The notes beneath the pieces were generated by a model. That model searched no databases. It was given only the letters and a program-made list of their open reading frames with translations, and was not told the origin of the DNA. A program made the position numbers and the translations under genes. Positions 19,420-28,772 of a DNA stretch of 64,000 nucleotides are shown in pieces (position 1 is the first letter of the stretch; every line of letters begins with the position of its first letter). The stretch is taken from contig NZ_JAJOYR010000003.1 of the NCBI RefSeq assembly GCF_021202945.1, positions 62,001-126,000 on the forward strand. The letters run 5' to 3'. Origin of the DNA: Stenotrophomonas sp. SY1. GTDB taxonomy: Bacteria > Pseudomonadota > Gammaproteobacteria > Xanthomonadales > Xanthomonadaceae.

Positions 19420-19994
19420 GGCTTCCCCTCCATGGACGCGCTTGATTCAGAATCGATGTATTCGAACATGGCCTCCGCGACGGAGCTTTGACCATTGTGG
19501 GCGGCTCTGACAATCTTCTGCACGCCTTCTCCGAGGTGGTGCGCTGTGCCGAACAAGCCGTCGGCCGAGGCAATTGGGGCAGCTGGAGAGTCGAAAGAAA
19601 GCCGCAGAGGCAGCAGGACGGCGATCCAGTTCTCGAGGACCTGCTCTCCATCCACTCCTGCGATGTTGCCCGTTGGTAAAACACGGCACACACGGCTCAT
19701 AGAAACTAAGGAGCTATCTGAGGGTCTCGGTCCCGTAACAACTAGCGTGAGCGAGCGCGTGGATCTGTTGATGTCCAAGGCCCGTGCTACGCCCTCAATC
19801 TTGCGCAGAATGGATTGCTCGGGATCGTGGGCACTATCTGCTACCACGACCAGCTCTGCAGATGTCTCCTCCGGAACGAAAGCGGCATCAAACTCGAAAC
19901 TAAGCGAACCAATCTTTAGGCCGTCAGTCATTCGGCGATAGCCGGCACCCATAAGTTTCGTCGAAATAAGTCCCACTGGCGTCGAATCGCTCAT
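19416..19994 (-). CDS. Probable ABC-3C middle component
   Basis: A 192-aa cytoplasmic protein wedged between a SIR2-like effector gene and a zinc-hook ATPase gene, overlapping each by 4 nt. Sequence features: an early ISTKLMGAGYRRM segment, a hydrophobic strand then acidic motif VVVADSAHD, and ALDINRSTRSLTLVVTGPRP. These fit what I recall of type-1 middle components of ABC-three-component systems, but I could not check by alignment. Such proteins have no known enzyme activity and are thought to bridge the ATPase and the effector. The stoichiometric-looking coupled layout supports a complex. Confidence 0.65.
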   Translation of the reverse strand: MSDSTPVGLISTKLMGAGYRRMTDGLKIGSLSFEFDAAFVPEETSAELVVVADSAHDPEQSILRKIEGVARALDINRSTRSLTLVVTGPRPSDSSLVSMSRVCRVLPTGNIAGVDGEQVLENWIAVLLPLRLSFDSPAAPIASADGLFGTAHHLGEGVQKIVRAAHNGQSSVAEAMFEYIDSESSASMEGKP

Positions 19995-21715
19995 ATGCCT
20001 ATCTCTGATCGAAAGCGGTTGTATAGGGTGGTAAACGTAGTGGCTTCAGTAAGCAAATCGGATACGCATATCTCTGTTACCCCAGGCGTCAAGGTTCGCC
20101 CGGTAGGTCCACGAGGCGATCGCTGCATAGCGGGAGCGAGCGATTTAGACTGGGCCACGACTGGAGCCTGCTCTTCCACCACATGAGAGTTGATGCGAAG
20201 CCTGGTTGCGCTCTCAGAATTTCCCGCAAAGAACAGCTTCGTTTTCGTCGCGCCCGGTGCTACTCCAGTGACGGAGAGAACGCCAGAGTCGACATCCATG
20301 CCTTCTCCAGAGATAGTCCAGTCCCCCCGATGCACCCCGTATCCCAGAAGGCCAAGTGCAACTGCAGCTTCTTCAAGGCCAGAAGCCTGCAAGTCTGGAT
20401 TGGCTTGAAGCGCTGGAACAGATTGCATAGAAACAGCCTGATACTTGAGTCTAGGGTTCTCGATATGACCAGTGCGAAGAAGCTTACGTGCGCGGCCGAC
20501 CCTGACCAGGAGGGAATCTACGAAGCCAAGATCAGGAGTCGCTGACCCGGCCAAGTTGTCTCTTAGTTCGCGAATTCCATCCTTGAGGGGCTGACGCTCT
20601 GCTTGACTCAGTGAGCTGGGAGCCAAGGAAATAAGAGCTTGGAGCTTGCGGCAGAGCACATCAATGTAGAGGGCAGTCAATAGCGGCTTCGCGTACGCCT
20701 GCACCCGCGACCCATCAAGGACATCAGCAATATTGGCCGGCGAGATCTGTTCTCTGTAGACATTGCGAAGTAGAGCCTTCTGATCAATCCCGAGTGCGTC
20801 TTCGGAGAAAACATAACTAGGAGGCGGGTTGTCCAGCTGCCACGATAAACCTGCTGCCGCAGAGTTGAAAATATGCTGAATATTGGCGTCTTGTGCTGAC
20901 AGACCTAGCATAAGCGTTGGCTTGGAATTCAGTATCCCAATCAATGCGGTCATAAGTGCGGAGTTTCGCGGATTTCCGCACCAGCCGGTAACTTGATCAG
21001 TACTCGCGACCAGCCACGGACGGTAGGTTCCCGGGTCCGCAGCCGCCTTTTCAGCACAACCATGAAACTTGATCAGCCGCGTGACGTTTCGACCCTGTTG
21101 CAGGTCAGGGGGGCGAACTACAACCGACATGCTTAGTGCGGGGTTTCCGTCTGTTAGTTGATTAACCGCTTTTTCAATCAGTACGTCCCAGTTCGCCGAA
21201 GCGATCTCAGATACCACACCCTCAAGAGATAGGGCTGCTATGCAGATATGCTCAACATCTGGCTCAAGCTGTGGCGAGCCGTATGTCCCTCGCACGTCTA
21301 CGGCTTCCCAAACAAGGTAGTCAAATTCCTCGTCGTCAACAGGAATGCCGAGTAGTTTCGCGTAGTTCGCGACAAGTCGCTCCACAATGGCGCTTAGCGG
21401 AGGCCAGGTCGCAGCATGCTGGCTAAAGTCAATCTCCGCGCGTTCCGATGGAGAAGCTATCGCAAGATCAAGGATCTCCTGCATTGCTTTTCGGAACTTG
21501 CAGTTCGCATCGATCAAATTGATTCGAGCTCGGACGAACTCGATGACCTTCTCGACAACGCCCCGAAGACCAGGTACGCGGCCTAGAGAAATTCCTGAGC
21601 CGAGCCAGAAAGCATACTTGCCGTCAGACACGCCCTCGGCGAAGGTCGTGAATTGGCTGTCAAGCAACGCTAGCGTTGAACGGACACTAATAACGGCCGC
21701 TGCAGGTGGTGACAT
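19991..21715 (-). CDS. SIR2-like NADase effector protein
   Basis: A 574-aa protein with an N-terminal SIR2-like NAD-binding domain and an unassigned C-terminal half. Motifs in order: WLGSGIS (37-43, for the GAG[IF]S loop), SANWD (173-177, for TxNYD), KFHG (216-219) and GLSAQD (271-276). These match the SIR2 domains of defence systems that deplete NAD on phage sensing, rather than classical deacetylases. The start is ATG at 21715 with AAGGAG at 21720-21725; the open frame to 21931 reaches into an IS element. It is first in the operon, followed by the middle protein and the ATPase. Residues from about 300 on have no motif I recognise and may mediate sensing or complex formation. Confidence 0.85.
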   Translation of the reverse strand: MSPPAAAVISVRSTLALLDSQFTTFAEGVSDGKYAFWLGSGISLGRVPGLRGVVEKVIEFVRARINLIDANCKFRKAMQEILDLAIASPSERAEIDFSQHAATWPPLSAIVERLVANYAKLLGIPVDDEEFDYLVWEAVDVRGTYGSPQLEPDVEHICIAALSLEGVVSEIASANWDVLIEKAVNQLTDGNPALSMSVVVRPPDLQQGRNVTRLIKFHGCAEKAAADPGTYRPWLVASTDQVTGWCGNPRNSALMTALIGILNSKPTLMLGLSAQDANIQHIFNSAAAGLSWQLDNPPPSYVFSEDALGIDQKALLRNVYREQISPANIADVLDGSRVQAYAKPLLTALYIDVLCRKLQALISLAPSSLSQAERQPLKDGIRELRDNLAGSATPDLGFVDSLLVRVGRARKLLRTGHIENPRLKYQAVSMQSVPALQANPDLQASGLEEAAVALGLLGYGVHRGDWTISGEGMDVDSGVLSVTGVAPGATKTKLFFAGNSESATRLRINSHVVEEQAPVVAQSKSLAPAMQRSPRGPTGRTLTPGVTEICVSDLLTEATTFTTLYNRFRSEIGI

Positions 21716-21779
21716 AGCTCTCCTTGTTCTATGGCACGCCCAGACCGTAAAGCTCTCTGGGGCATAAATCTGATTCTCG

Positions 21780-21808
21780 AGTATATGCAAATCGGCCAAA
21801 GCCGAGAA
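21780..21808 (-). promoter_or_regulatory. Candidate sigma-70 promoter of the SIR2 operon
   Basis: On the minus strand, TATACT (21780-21785) lies 17 bp downstream of TTCTCG (21803-21808), giving a good -10 and a poor -35. It is about 65 nt before the SIR2 start and inside island sequence, just short of the IS left end (21819), so the operon need not depend on the IS for expression. Prediction only. Confidence 0.35.
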
Positions 21809-21818
21809 GTAGTCAGCC

Positions 21819-22806
21819 TGGAGTTCCCAGGATTTCCTGGACAGAACTAGCCTTTGTTGGGGTAACCCCGGGAGTTGGGAGACGACCATGTCTGCAGGCA
21901 AGATCACCAGCAAGACCCGGCGGGTGTACAAGTATCATCGATATGCATCGGGGCGATTTCAGCATTCAGATGATGCGTTGTCTGCTCAGGGTTGCACGAG
22001 CCGGCTACTACGCATGGCATGAACATCCGGTTTCTGATCGAGCTCAGGAAGACGCGCGGCTGCTTCGGGTAGTACGTGCATCGTTTACGGCCAGCCACGG
22101 AATCTATGGAGCCCCCAGGGTGTTTGTTGATCTTCGCGAGCGTGGAGAGACGTGCAGCATGCACCGGGTTGCTCTCTTGATGCAGGAGAATGGACTACAC
22201 GTTGCGCGGCTATCGTGTGCCACACATGCCGACGTCAAAGCCTCACGTCTTGATTCCCAATCTGCTGCAAATTCAGTTCACCGTATCGCAACCGAACGAG
22301 GCATGGGTGACAGATATCACTTACGTCCGCACCTTGGAGGGCTGGCTGTATCTGGCTGTAGTCTTGGATATTCTCTCGCGCAGATTTGTTGGCTGGACTG
22401 TCAGGCCTACTAACATTGGGAACTTGTTTTGGATGCTGTAATGAAAGCCGTATACAGTCGTCATCCACGCAAAACTTTGATGCAATCCGATCAAGGCTTG
22501 AAATATGGAAGCGACGCATGGCGGCGCTTCTGCAAAGACAGCCATCTTGATCCAAGGATGAGTAGGCGTGCCAACTGCTGGGACAACGCGGTCGCTGAGT
22601 CTTTCTTCAGCAGTATGAAGAAGGAGTAGATAAAAAAGCGCATCTACGCCAATCGGGAAGTGGCGACCTCGGACATATCCGGTTACATCGACGGGCTCTA
22701 CTATCCGGCACGCCGCCACAGCCATCTCTGCGTTGTCCGCCCTGACGAGTTCGAAGCAACGCATCGCCCCTCTCAGTCAGGTGTCCACTAAAAGCTGGCA
22801 ACTCCA
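21819..22806 (+). mobile_element. Decayed IS3-family insertion sequence
   Basis: Terminal inverted repeats of 26 bp are visible at 21819-21844 (TGGAGTTCCCAG..) and 22781-22806 (..CTGGCAACTCCA), matching at 20 of 26 positions and ending TG/CA as in IS3-family elements. The element is about 0.99 kb, short for the family, and its transposase is broken, so it is not autonomous. The flanking triplets differ (GCC left, ATA right), so no target-site duplication is seen; this points to a later deletion or recombination at one side. It separates the SIR2 island from the indolepyruvate oxidoreductase gene. Confidence 0.85.
21888..22791 (+). pseudogene. Disrupted IS3-family transposase (orfA start fused to orfB remnant)
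   Basis: The first codons (MSAGKITSKTRRVYK) look like an IS3 OrfA start, but sequence jumps out of frame into OrfB (MHRGDFSIQMMRCLLRVARAGYYAW), so the OrfA C-terminus and OrfB N-terminus have been deleted. OrfB then has frameshifts near 22195 and 22415 and an in-frame TAG at 22627. All three DDE-region signatures survive in pieces: WVTDITYV, QSDQGLKYG and AVAESFFSSMKKE. The original stop is at 22789-22791. Confidence 0.85.
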
Positions 22807-22967
22807 ATATCCGCTTCTGGCCGTAAGTGGTCTTAAGGATCCTACCCTTCCCAGTTCGCCCTGACCGATCCGGAGAAACAGCACGCGCATAGGCTGCGCG
22901 TGTCGCGTGCAACCTGTGCGGGAAACGAATCGTGGCGGGAACCAGTTCGCCCGCCTCGGTGAAGCAT

Positions 22968-23010
22968 GCAACGCATGCACTGTCTTTTTCAGATGCAATG
23001 CATGCGTTGC
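22968..23010 (-). terminator. Candidate hairpin downstream of the indolepyruvate oxidoreductase gene
   Basis: Perfect 12-bp arms GCAACGCATGCA / TGCATGCGTTGC (22968-22979 and 22999-23010) enclose a 19-nt loop. It starts 10 nt after the stop codon of the minus-strand oxidoreductase gene. No clear U-run follows, so it may stabilise the 3' end rather than terminate efficiently. Confidence 0.5.
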
Positions 23011-23019
23011 CTTATCGGC

Positions 23020-26000
23020 TTACGCCATCTGCACGATATGCAGCGCCTTCGGGTTGCGCCACGTCGCCAGCAGTGCCGCTTCGCGGGCCTTGGCTTCGTG
23101 CAGGTGCGCTTCCTTGACGTGGCCGTAGCCGCGGATGTGCTCGGGGATGCTGGCGATGTCCACTGCCAGCGCCAGCCGGCGTGCATCCAGGCCGCCCAAT
23201 AGCTCCTGCAGGATCTTCTCGTAGTCGGCGATCAGCTGCCGCTCGCCACGGCGCTCCTCGGTGTAGCCGAAGATGTCGAAACGCCCGCCGCGCAGGCCCT
23301 TGAGTTTGGCCAGCAGGCCGAAGGCCTTGAACATCCACGGGCCGTACTCCTTCTTCTGCAGCTGGCCCTGCTCGTCGCGCTTGGCGAACAGCGGCGGCGC
23401 CAGGTGGAAACGCACCTGGTAATCGCCTTCGAACTGCTGCGCCACGCGCTTGTGGAAGTCGCCACTGGTGTACAGGCGTGCCACTTCGTACTCGTCCTTG
23501 TAGGCCATCAGCTTGAAGAAGTAACGCGCCACCGCCTCGGTCAGCGCGGTGCTGCCCGGCAGGGTGTGCTGCTCGGCGGTGCGCACCGTATCGACCAGGG
23601 CGCGGTAACGGTTGGCGTAGGCCGCGTCCTGATAGTCGGTGAGGAAGGCACTGCGACGTGCGATCAGCTCATCCAGCGAGCGCGACAGGCGCACGTCGTC
23701 GAGCGTGGCGAAGTTGGCTTCGCCGCTGTTCTGGCTGGCCGACGGCAGGCCACGCACTTCCGGTTCGTTGCCCGGGTTGCGCGGTGCCGACGGCGCGCCG
23801 GCCTCGCTGCCTTCCCAGTCGCCCGGCGGCAGCTCGTGCAGCGCGCCCGGCGTGCGTTCGGCATGGGTCGGCGTGTTGCGCACCAGCCCGGCGGCCTGCT
23901 GTACGGCTTGCGGATCAATCGCGGCCAGGCGGCCCCAGGCAAACGCGTTCTGGTTCATCGCCACCGCAGCGCCGTTGAGCTCCACCGCGCGCATCAGCGA
24001 TTCCAGCGACAGCGGCACCAGGCCCTGCTGCCAGGCAAAGCCGAGGATGAACAGGTTGGAGGCGATGGCATCGCCCAGCAGCGCGGTGGCCAGCTGGGTG
24101 GCATCGAGCAGGATCGGGTCACGCCCGCCCAGCGCCACCTTGACGCCGGCAATGATGTCGGCGGCCGGGAACTGCATGTCCGGATGGGTGGTGAAGGTGC
24201 CGGGCATCGCTTCGTAGGTGTTGAGCACCACCTGCGAACGCTCGGCACGCACCTTGGACAGCGCCCAGTAGTCGTTGACCACCACCATGTCGCAGCCCAG
24301 CACCAGGTCTGCTTCGCCGGCGGCGATGCGCACGGCGTGGATGTCGGCCGGCGTGTTGGCGATGCGGATATGCGTGGTGACCGCGCCGCCCTTCTGTGCC
24401 AGGCCGGTCTGGTCGAGCACGCTGGCGCCCTTGCCCTCCAGGTGGCCGGCCATGCCCAGCAGCGCGCCGATGGTGACCACGCCGGTACCACCGACGCCGG
24501 TGATCAGGATGTTCCAGGGCTGCGAGAAATCGGTGCGGAACAACGGTGCCGGCAGGTTGTCGAGCAGGCTGGACGCGTCGCTCTTCTTGCCCTTGCGTAG
24601 CTGGCCGCCGTGGACGGTGACGAAGCTGGGGCAGAAGCCGGTGGTGCAGGAGAAATCCTTGTTGCAGTTGGACTGGTCGATGTCGCGCTTGCGCCCGAAC
24701 TCGGTTTCCTTCGGCAGCACCGACACGCAGAAACTCTTTTCGCCGCAATCGCCACAGCCTTCACAGACCAGCGAGTTGATCATCGTGCGCTTGGGCGGGT
24801 CGACCAGCTTGCCGCGCTTGCGGCGGCGGCGCTTCTCGGTGGCGCAGGTCTGCTCGTAGATCAGGATGCTGGTGCCCTTCACCGTGCGCAGCTGCTTCTG
24901 CACCGCGTCGAGCTCGGCGCGGTCGTGGAACTCGACATCGGACGGGAACTCGTGGCGACGCGACTTCCACTTCTGGATGTCGTCGGACAGCAGCACGATG
25001 GTGTACACGCCTTCGGCACGCATCTGGTGCGCGATCTGCGGCACGGTCAAGGTGCCGTCCACCGGCTGGCCGCCGGTCATCGCCACCGCATCGTTGTAGA
25101 GGATCTTGTAGGTGATGTTGACGCCGGCCGCGATGGCCTGGCGGATCGCCAACGAGCCGCTGTGGAAATAGGTGCCGTCACCGAGGTTCTGGAACACGTG
25201 CTCGGTGTCGGTGAACGTGGCTTGCCCGGCCCAGGTGACGCCTTCGCCACCCATGTGGGTGAAGGTGTCGGTGTCGCGGTCCATCCACGTCACCATGTAA
25301 TGACAACCGATGCCGGCCAGCGCACGCGAGCCTTCCGGCACGGTCGTGGAGGTGTTGTGCGGGCAGCCGGAGCAGTAATGCGGAACGCGCGGGAACTGCG
25401 CGCGCGGCAGCGCCATCTCCGCTTCCTTCTCGTCCATCCAGCGCAGGCGCTGCTCGATGGACTCGGTGTTGAAGAAGCGTTGAATGCGACGACCAATGAC
25501 ACCGGCAATCGTGGCCGGGGTCAGCTCACCGGTGGACGGCAGGATCCACTCGCCCTGTTCGTCGTACTTGCCGACGATGGACGGGCGCGCGCCCCAGTTG
25601 GCCGGCCAGTTGTAGAAATATTCCTTCATCTGTCGCTCGATGAAGGCCTTCTTCTCCTCCACCACGACGATGTCTTCCAGGCCGCGTGCGAACGCGCCGA
25701 TGCCCTGCGGTTCCAGCGGCCAGGTCATGCCGACCTTGTACACGCGGATGCCGATCTGCGCGCAGGCCTTTTCGTCCAGGCCCAGGTATTCCAGCGCCTG
25801 CAGCACGTCCAGGTAGCTCTTGCCGGTGGTGACGATACCCAGCCGCGCCTGCGGCGAATCCATCACCACCTTGTCGATGCCGTTGGCGCGGGCAAAGGCC
25901 TGCGCGGCCTTCACCGCGTAACGGTGCAGGCGCATCTCCTGATCCATCGGCGGGTCGGGCCAGCGGATGTTGAGGCCGGCGGCCGGCATCTCGAAATCTT

Positions 26001-26730
26001 CCGGCAGGATGATCTGCCGGGCGAACGGGTTCACGTCCACCGAGGCCGAGGATTCCACGGTCTCGGCAATGGTCTTGAAGCCGATCCAGCGGCCGGTGTA
26101 ACGGCTCATCGCCCAGCCGACCAGGCCCATGTCGAGGATGTCCTGCACGCCGGCCGGGTTCAGCACCGGCATCATCGCGCTGACGAATTCCTCTTCGCTG
26201 CCATGCGGCAGGGTCGAACTGCGGCAGGCATGGTCGTCGGCGGCCAGCGCCAGTACGCCACCGTGCTTCGAGGTGCCGGCGGCATTGGCGTGCTTGAACA
26301 CGTCACCGCAGCGGTCCACGCCCGGGCCCTTGCCGTACCACATGCCGAACACGCCATCGACGTTGGCGCCGGGGAACAGGTTGGTCTGCTGCGTGCCCCA
26401 GACCATGGTCGCGCCCAGGTCCTCGTTGAGACCGGGCACGAACTTCACCTTGGCGGCCTCCAGGTGCTTGCGTGCCCGCCACAGCTCCAGGTCGAAGCCA
26501 CCCAGCGGCGAACCGCGATAGCCGCTGACGAAGCCGCCGGTGTTCAGGCCGGCGGCCAGGTCGCGCGCCTGTTGCATCAACGGCAAACGCACCAGTGCCT
26601 GGACGCCGCTCAGGTAGATGCGGCCGTCGCTGCGGGTGTATTTGTGCTCCAGCGTGTAATCGTGGTCACGCACTCCGATCAACGGATCGTTCGCGGAAGC
26701 GGGGGAGGTAAGTTCGGCGGTGCTGGTCAT
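23020..26730 (-). CDS. Indolepyruvate ferredoxin oxidoreductase family protein (fused subunits)
   Basis: A 1236-aa fused 2-ketoacid:ferredoxin oxidoreductase of the indolepyruvate type, which oxidatively decarboxylates aryl pyruvates from amino-acid breakdown. The N-terminal pyrimidine-binding region (GGFVSGYRGSPLGG) is followed by a TPP-binding domain (GIGCHYMVTWMDRDTDTFTHMG), a Cys-rich stretch (CEGCGDCGEKSFC, then QSNCNKDFSCTTGFC) for Fe-S clusters, and a gamma-type domain (ITGVGGTGVVTIGALLG). The start chosen is ATG at 26730 (MTSTAELTSP); the upstream frame extension is not convincing. It is a single-gene transcript. The IS remnant lies about 210 nt beyond its 3' end. Confidence 0.92.
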   Translation of the reverse strand: MTSTAELTSPASANDPLIGVRDHDYTLEHKYTRSDGRIYLSGVQALVRLPLMQQARDLAAGLNTGGFVSGYRGSPLGGFDLELWRARKHLEAAKVKFVPGLNEDLGATMVWGTQQTNLFPGANVDGVFGMWYGKGPGVDRCGDVFKHANAAGTSKHGGVLALAADDHACRSSTLPHGSEEEFVSAMMPVLNPAGVQDILDMGLVGWAMSRYTGRWIGFKTIAETVESSASVDVNPFARQIILPEDFEMPAAGLNIRWPDPPMDQEMRLHRYAVKAAQAFARANGIDKVVMDSPQARLGIVTTGKSYLDVLQALEYLGLDEKACAQIGIRVYKVGMTWPLEPQGIGAFARGLEDIVVVEEKKAFIERQMKEYFYNWPANWGARPSIVGKYDEQGEWILPSTGELTPATIAGVIGRRIQRFFNTESIEQRLRWMDEKEAEMALPRAQFPRVPHYCSGCPHNTSTTVPEGSRALAGIGCHYMVTWMDRDTDTFTHMGGEGVTWAGQATFTDTEHVFQNLGDGTYFHSGSLAIRQAIAAGVNITYKILYNDAVAMTGGQPVDGTLTVPQIAHQMRAEGVYTIVLLSDDIQKWKSRRHEFPSDVEFHDRAELDAVQKQLRTVKGTSILIYEQTCATEKRRRRKRGKLVDPPKRTMINSLVCEGCGDCGEKSFCVSVLPKETEFGRKRDIDQSNCNKDFSCTTGFCPSFVTVHGGQLRKGKKSDASSLLDNLPAPLFRTDFSQPWNILITGVGGTGVVTIGALLGMAGHLEGKGASVLDQTGLAQKGGAVTTHIRIANTPADIHAVRIAAGEADLVLGCDMVVVNDYWALSKVRAERSQVVLNTYEAMPGTFTTHPDMQFPAADIIAGVKVALGGRDPILLDATQLATALLGDAIASNLFILGFAWQQGLVPLSLESLMRAVELNGAAVAMNQNAFAWGRLAAIDPQAVQQAAGLVRNTPTHAERTPGALHELPPGDWEGSEAGAPSAPRNPGNEPEVRGLPSASQNSGEANFATLDDVRLSRSLDELIARRSAFLTDYQDAAYANRYRALVDTVRTAEQHTLPGSTALTEAVARYFFKLMAYKDEYEVARLYTSGDFHKRVAQQFEGDYQVRFHLAPPLFAKRDEQGQLQKKEYGPWMFKAFGLLAKLKGLRGGRFDIFGYTEERRGERQLIADYEKILQELLGGLDARRLALAVDIASIPEHIRGYGHVKEAHLHEAKAREAALLATWRNPKALHIVQMA

Positions 26731-26903
26731 GGCTGGCCCAATGCAGAAACGGCTGGCGGCAGGCGCCAACCTTATGCGGCAGTTGGCAGCCGGCGATTGT
26801 AGCAGCGCGGGTTTCATCACCCTGTAACGCAGTCGCGTCATGGCCCGCGAGCGGTTAGGATCGGTGCCTTGGCTTGATAACTGATTCAATGGGGATTGCA
26901 GTT

Positions 26904-27542
26904 ATGGGGGTTACAAAGCGCGTGGCAGCCGGCGCAGTGCTGCTGGCGGGCCTGGTGTTTTCGACGGTGCAGGCGCAAAACCTGCCGAAAATCGCCGAGT
27001 TCTATTTCGACGACGACGTGGCGGCCAAGCCGATCCAGGCGGTACCGCCGGGCCAGGCCGATCTGGTGGACCAGCTCATGAAGCTGCGCGAGCGTGGTCG
27101 CAAGGGTCTTGAGGCCACCGTGCAGTTGGCCGGGGTGGCCTACGCCGAAGGCCGTACCGAGCTGGGCGCCAAGCTGTACTCGGAAGCGCTGGCTACGGTT
27201 TCCGACGCATCGGTACAGGCGCGAGGCTTGCGCTGGAACCAGGCGTGGGACCTGTACCGCCACGGCGACTCCGATGGCGCCCTTCAACTGTGGACCACGG
27301 CGGCCGAGAACGTGCGTGGCAACCCGTCCTGGATGCCGCAGACCATGGCGCTGGTGCTGTGGAAGCTGGGCCGCAAGGACGAAGCGCTGGCCTGGTATGC
27401 CGCCGCCGTACGCACCGAGCCGCAGCAGTGGAACGACCCGGCCAGGTTTGCCGAGCTGCTGCCGCTGTGGCAGGACAACGAACGGGCGCAGCTTGCCGAA
27501 GTGCAGCAGGCCTGGGCAGCCAATCCGCCAAGCTGGCCGTGA
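26904..27542 (+). CDS. Exported TPR-like protein of unknown function
   Basis: A 212-aa protein with a cleavable signal peptide (MGVTKRVAAGAVLLAGLVFSTVQAQ) and TPR-like helical repeats (GLRWNQAWDLYRHGDSDGAL, LWKLGRKDEALAWYAAAV). It is probably periplasmic. The start at 26904 follows GGGGA at 26890-26894; ATG 26889 or 26874 are alternatives that lengthen the signal. It diverges from the oxidoreductase gene across about 170 nt. No catalytic motif is seen, and I do not recognise the family beyond its repeats. Confidence 0.75.
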   Translation: MGVTKRVAAGAVLLAGLVFSTVQAQNLPKIAEFYFDDDVAAKPIQAVPPGQADLVDQLMKLRERGRKGLEATVQLAGVAYAEGRTELGAKLYSEALATVSDASVQARGLRWNQAWDLYRHGDSDGALQLWTTAAENVRGNPSWMPQTMALVLWKLGRKDEALAWYAAAVRTEPQQWNDPARFAELLPLWQDNERAQLAEVQQAWAANPPSWP

Positions 27543-27632
27543 GTGGGTGGTCGGGCGGGCTGACGGTTGGTCCCGACGCTTGGGCGGTTTGGTTCTGAGT
27601 TCATGGCTTTTCGCTCTTTAGCTTCTTCGCTC

Positions 27633-27658
27633 GTCATTCCCGCCCAGGCGGGAATGAC
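27633..27658. repeat. GTCATTCCCGC inverted repeat
   Basis: Perfect 11-bp arms (27633-27643 and 27648-27658) with a 4-nt loop, of the GTCATTCCCGC..GCGGGAATGAC type that is dispersed in many proteobacteria. It may terminate the upstream TPR gene. Nothing else is seen between 27543 and 27800. Confidence 0.7.
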
Positions 27659-27800
27659 GGCGTGCGAGTAAAGACATCCGCAAAGACATCCACGACGAAG
27701 CCGCCGGACGTTTCGAACCCATTCGCAGGCCATACGGCGCGTATCAGACTTAGGTCTGATGCCGATTCCATCGCCTGCAGCGGCAGTGCATGCTTGGGCC

Positions 27801-28715
27801 ATGGCCTTCGATGCTTTCGCGCTGATCCTGACCATGCTCGCGTTGGGCATGGTCTTCGCAAGGTTGCGCACCTTTCCCGACAACGCCGCAGACACTCTCA
27901 ACAAGGTGGTGCTGTACGTGTGCCTGCCTGCGGCGGTGCTCACCTACGTGCCACGCCTGCAACTTGATGTTTCGCTGATTGGCATCATCGCCACGCCGTG
28001 GCTGCTGATGGTGCTGACGCTCGGCCTGGTCAGCGCGGCAACGCGGCTGTTCGGTTTCGAGCGGCAGGTGCATGCGGTGCTGCTGATGTGCGTGGCACTG
28101 ACCAATTCCAGCTTCATCGGTTATCCGATGGTGCGCGCGCTGCTGGGCGACCACGCCCTGCCGTATGCGGTGGTCTATGACCAGTTCGGTACGTTCGTGC
28201 TGCTGTCCACATTCGGCTTGTACGTCCTGGCGCGCTACAGCGGCGACACGCCGCCGACCACCGGCCAGATCCTGCTGCGCATCCTCAAGTTTCCACCGTT
28301 GTGGGCGCTGCTGTTCGCATTGACGCTGATGCCGGCAACGCCGCCGACGTGGATCGCATCGGCGCTGAAGAACCTGGCCGACGCGATGCTGCCGCTGGTG
28401 ATGCTGGCGGTGGGCCTGACCATCCAGCTGCGCCTGACCCGCGCCGAACTGGCGCCGCTGTCGGTTGGCCTGCTGCTCAAACTGGTGGTGCTGCCGGCGG
28501 CGGCCATTCCGCTGTCGCTGGCGTTCGGCCTGCAGGGCGAGATGCTGCGCGTCAACGTGCTGGAAACCGCCATGCCGACCATGATCACCGCCGCCGCGCT
28601 GGCCATCTCGCACCGGTTGGCGCCGCGCCTGGCCGCCGCGATGGTGGGCTACGGCATCGTGTTGTCGCTGGTCACGCTGCCCGCCTGGGTCTGGGTGCTG
28701 GGAAAGCTCTCCTGA
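27801..28715 (+). CDS. AEC-family (auxin efflux carrier-like) transporter
   Basis: A 304-aa inner-membrane protein with about ten hydrophobic segments of the AEC fold. It shows the family's broken-helix region around LLMCVALTNSSFIGYPMVRA and DQFGTFVLLSTFG, and the second half ETAMPTMITAAALA. Substrates of bacterial members include malate and other small anions; none can be named here. I chose ATG 27801 (MAFDAFALIL) because the frame from 27759 adds a non-membrane stretch. It is followed 57 nt later by an unknown exported protein gene. Confidence 0.88.
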   Translation: MAFDAFALILTMLALGMVFARLRTFPDNAADTLNKVVLYVCLPAAVLTYVPRLQLDVSLIGIIATPWLLMVLTLGLVSAATRLFGFERQVHAVLLMCVALTNSSFIGYPMVRALLGDHALPYAVVYDQFGTFVLLSTFGLYVLARYSGDTPPTTGQILLRILKFPPLWALLFALTLMPATPPTWIASALKNLADAMLPLVMLAVGLTIQLRLTRAELAPLSVGLLLKLVVLPAAAIPLSLAFGLQGEMLRVNVLETAMPTMITAAALAISHRLAPRLAAAMVGYGIVLSLVTLPAWVWVLGKLS

Positions 28716-28772
28716 TGGAAGCCGCCGCCTGACCGTGGCAGGCTCAGCGCCGGATCCAGGGAGGAGACGGGG

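Noticed and set aside
21716..21931. N-terminal extension of the SIR2-like gene
   Set aside because: It would read through IS sequence; ATG 21715 has a good ribosome-binding site and begins the conserved domain region.
24610..26802. 730-aa open frame on the plus strand
   Set aside because: Antisense to the indolepyruvate oxidoreductase; composition (His, Val, Gln, Arg rich) is typical of a shadow frame.
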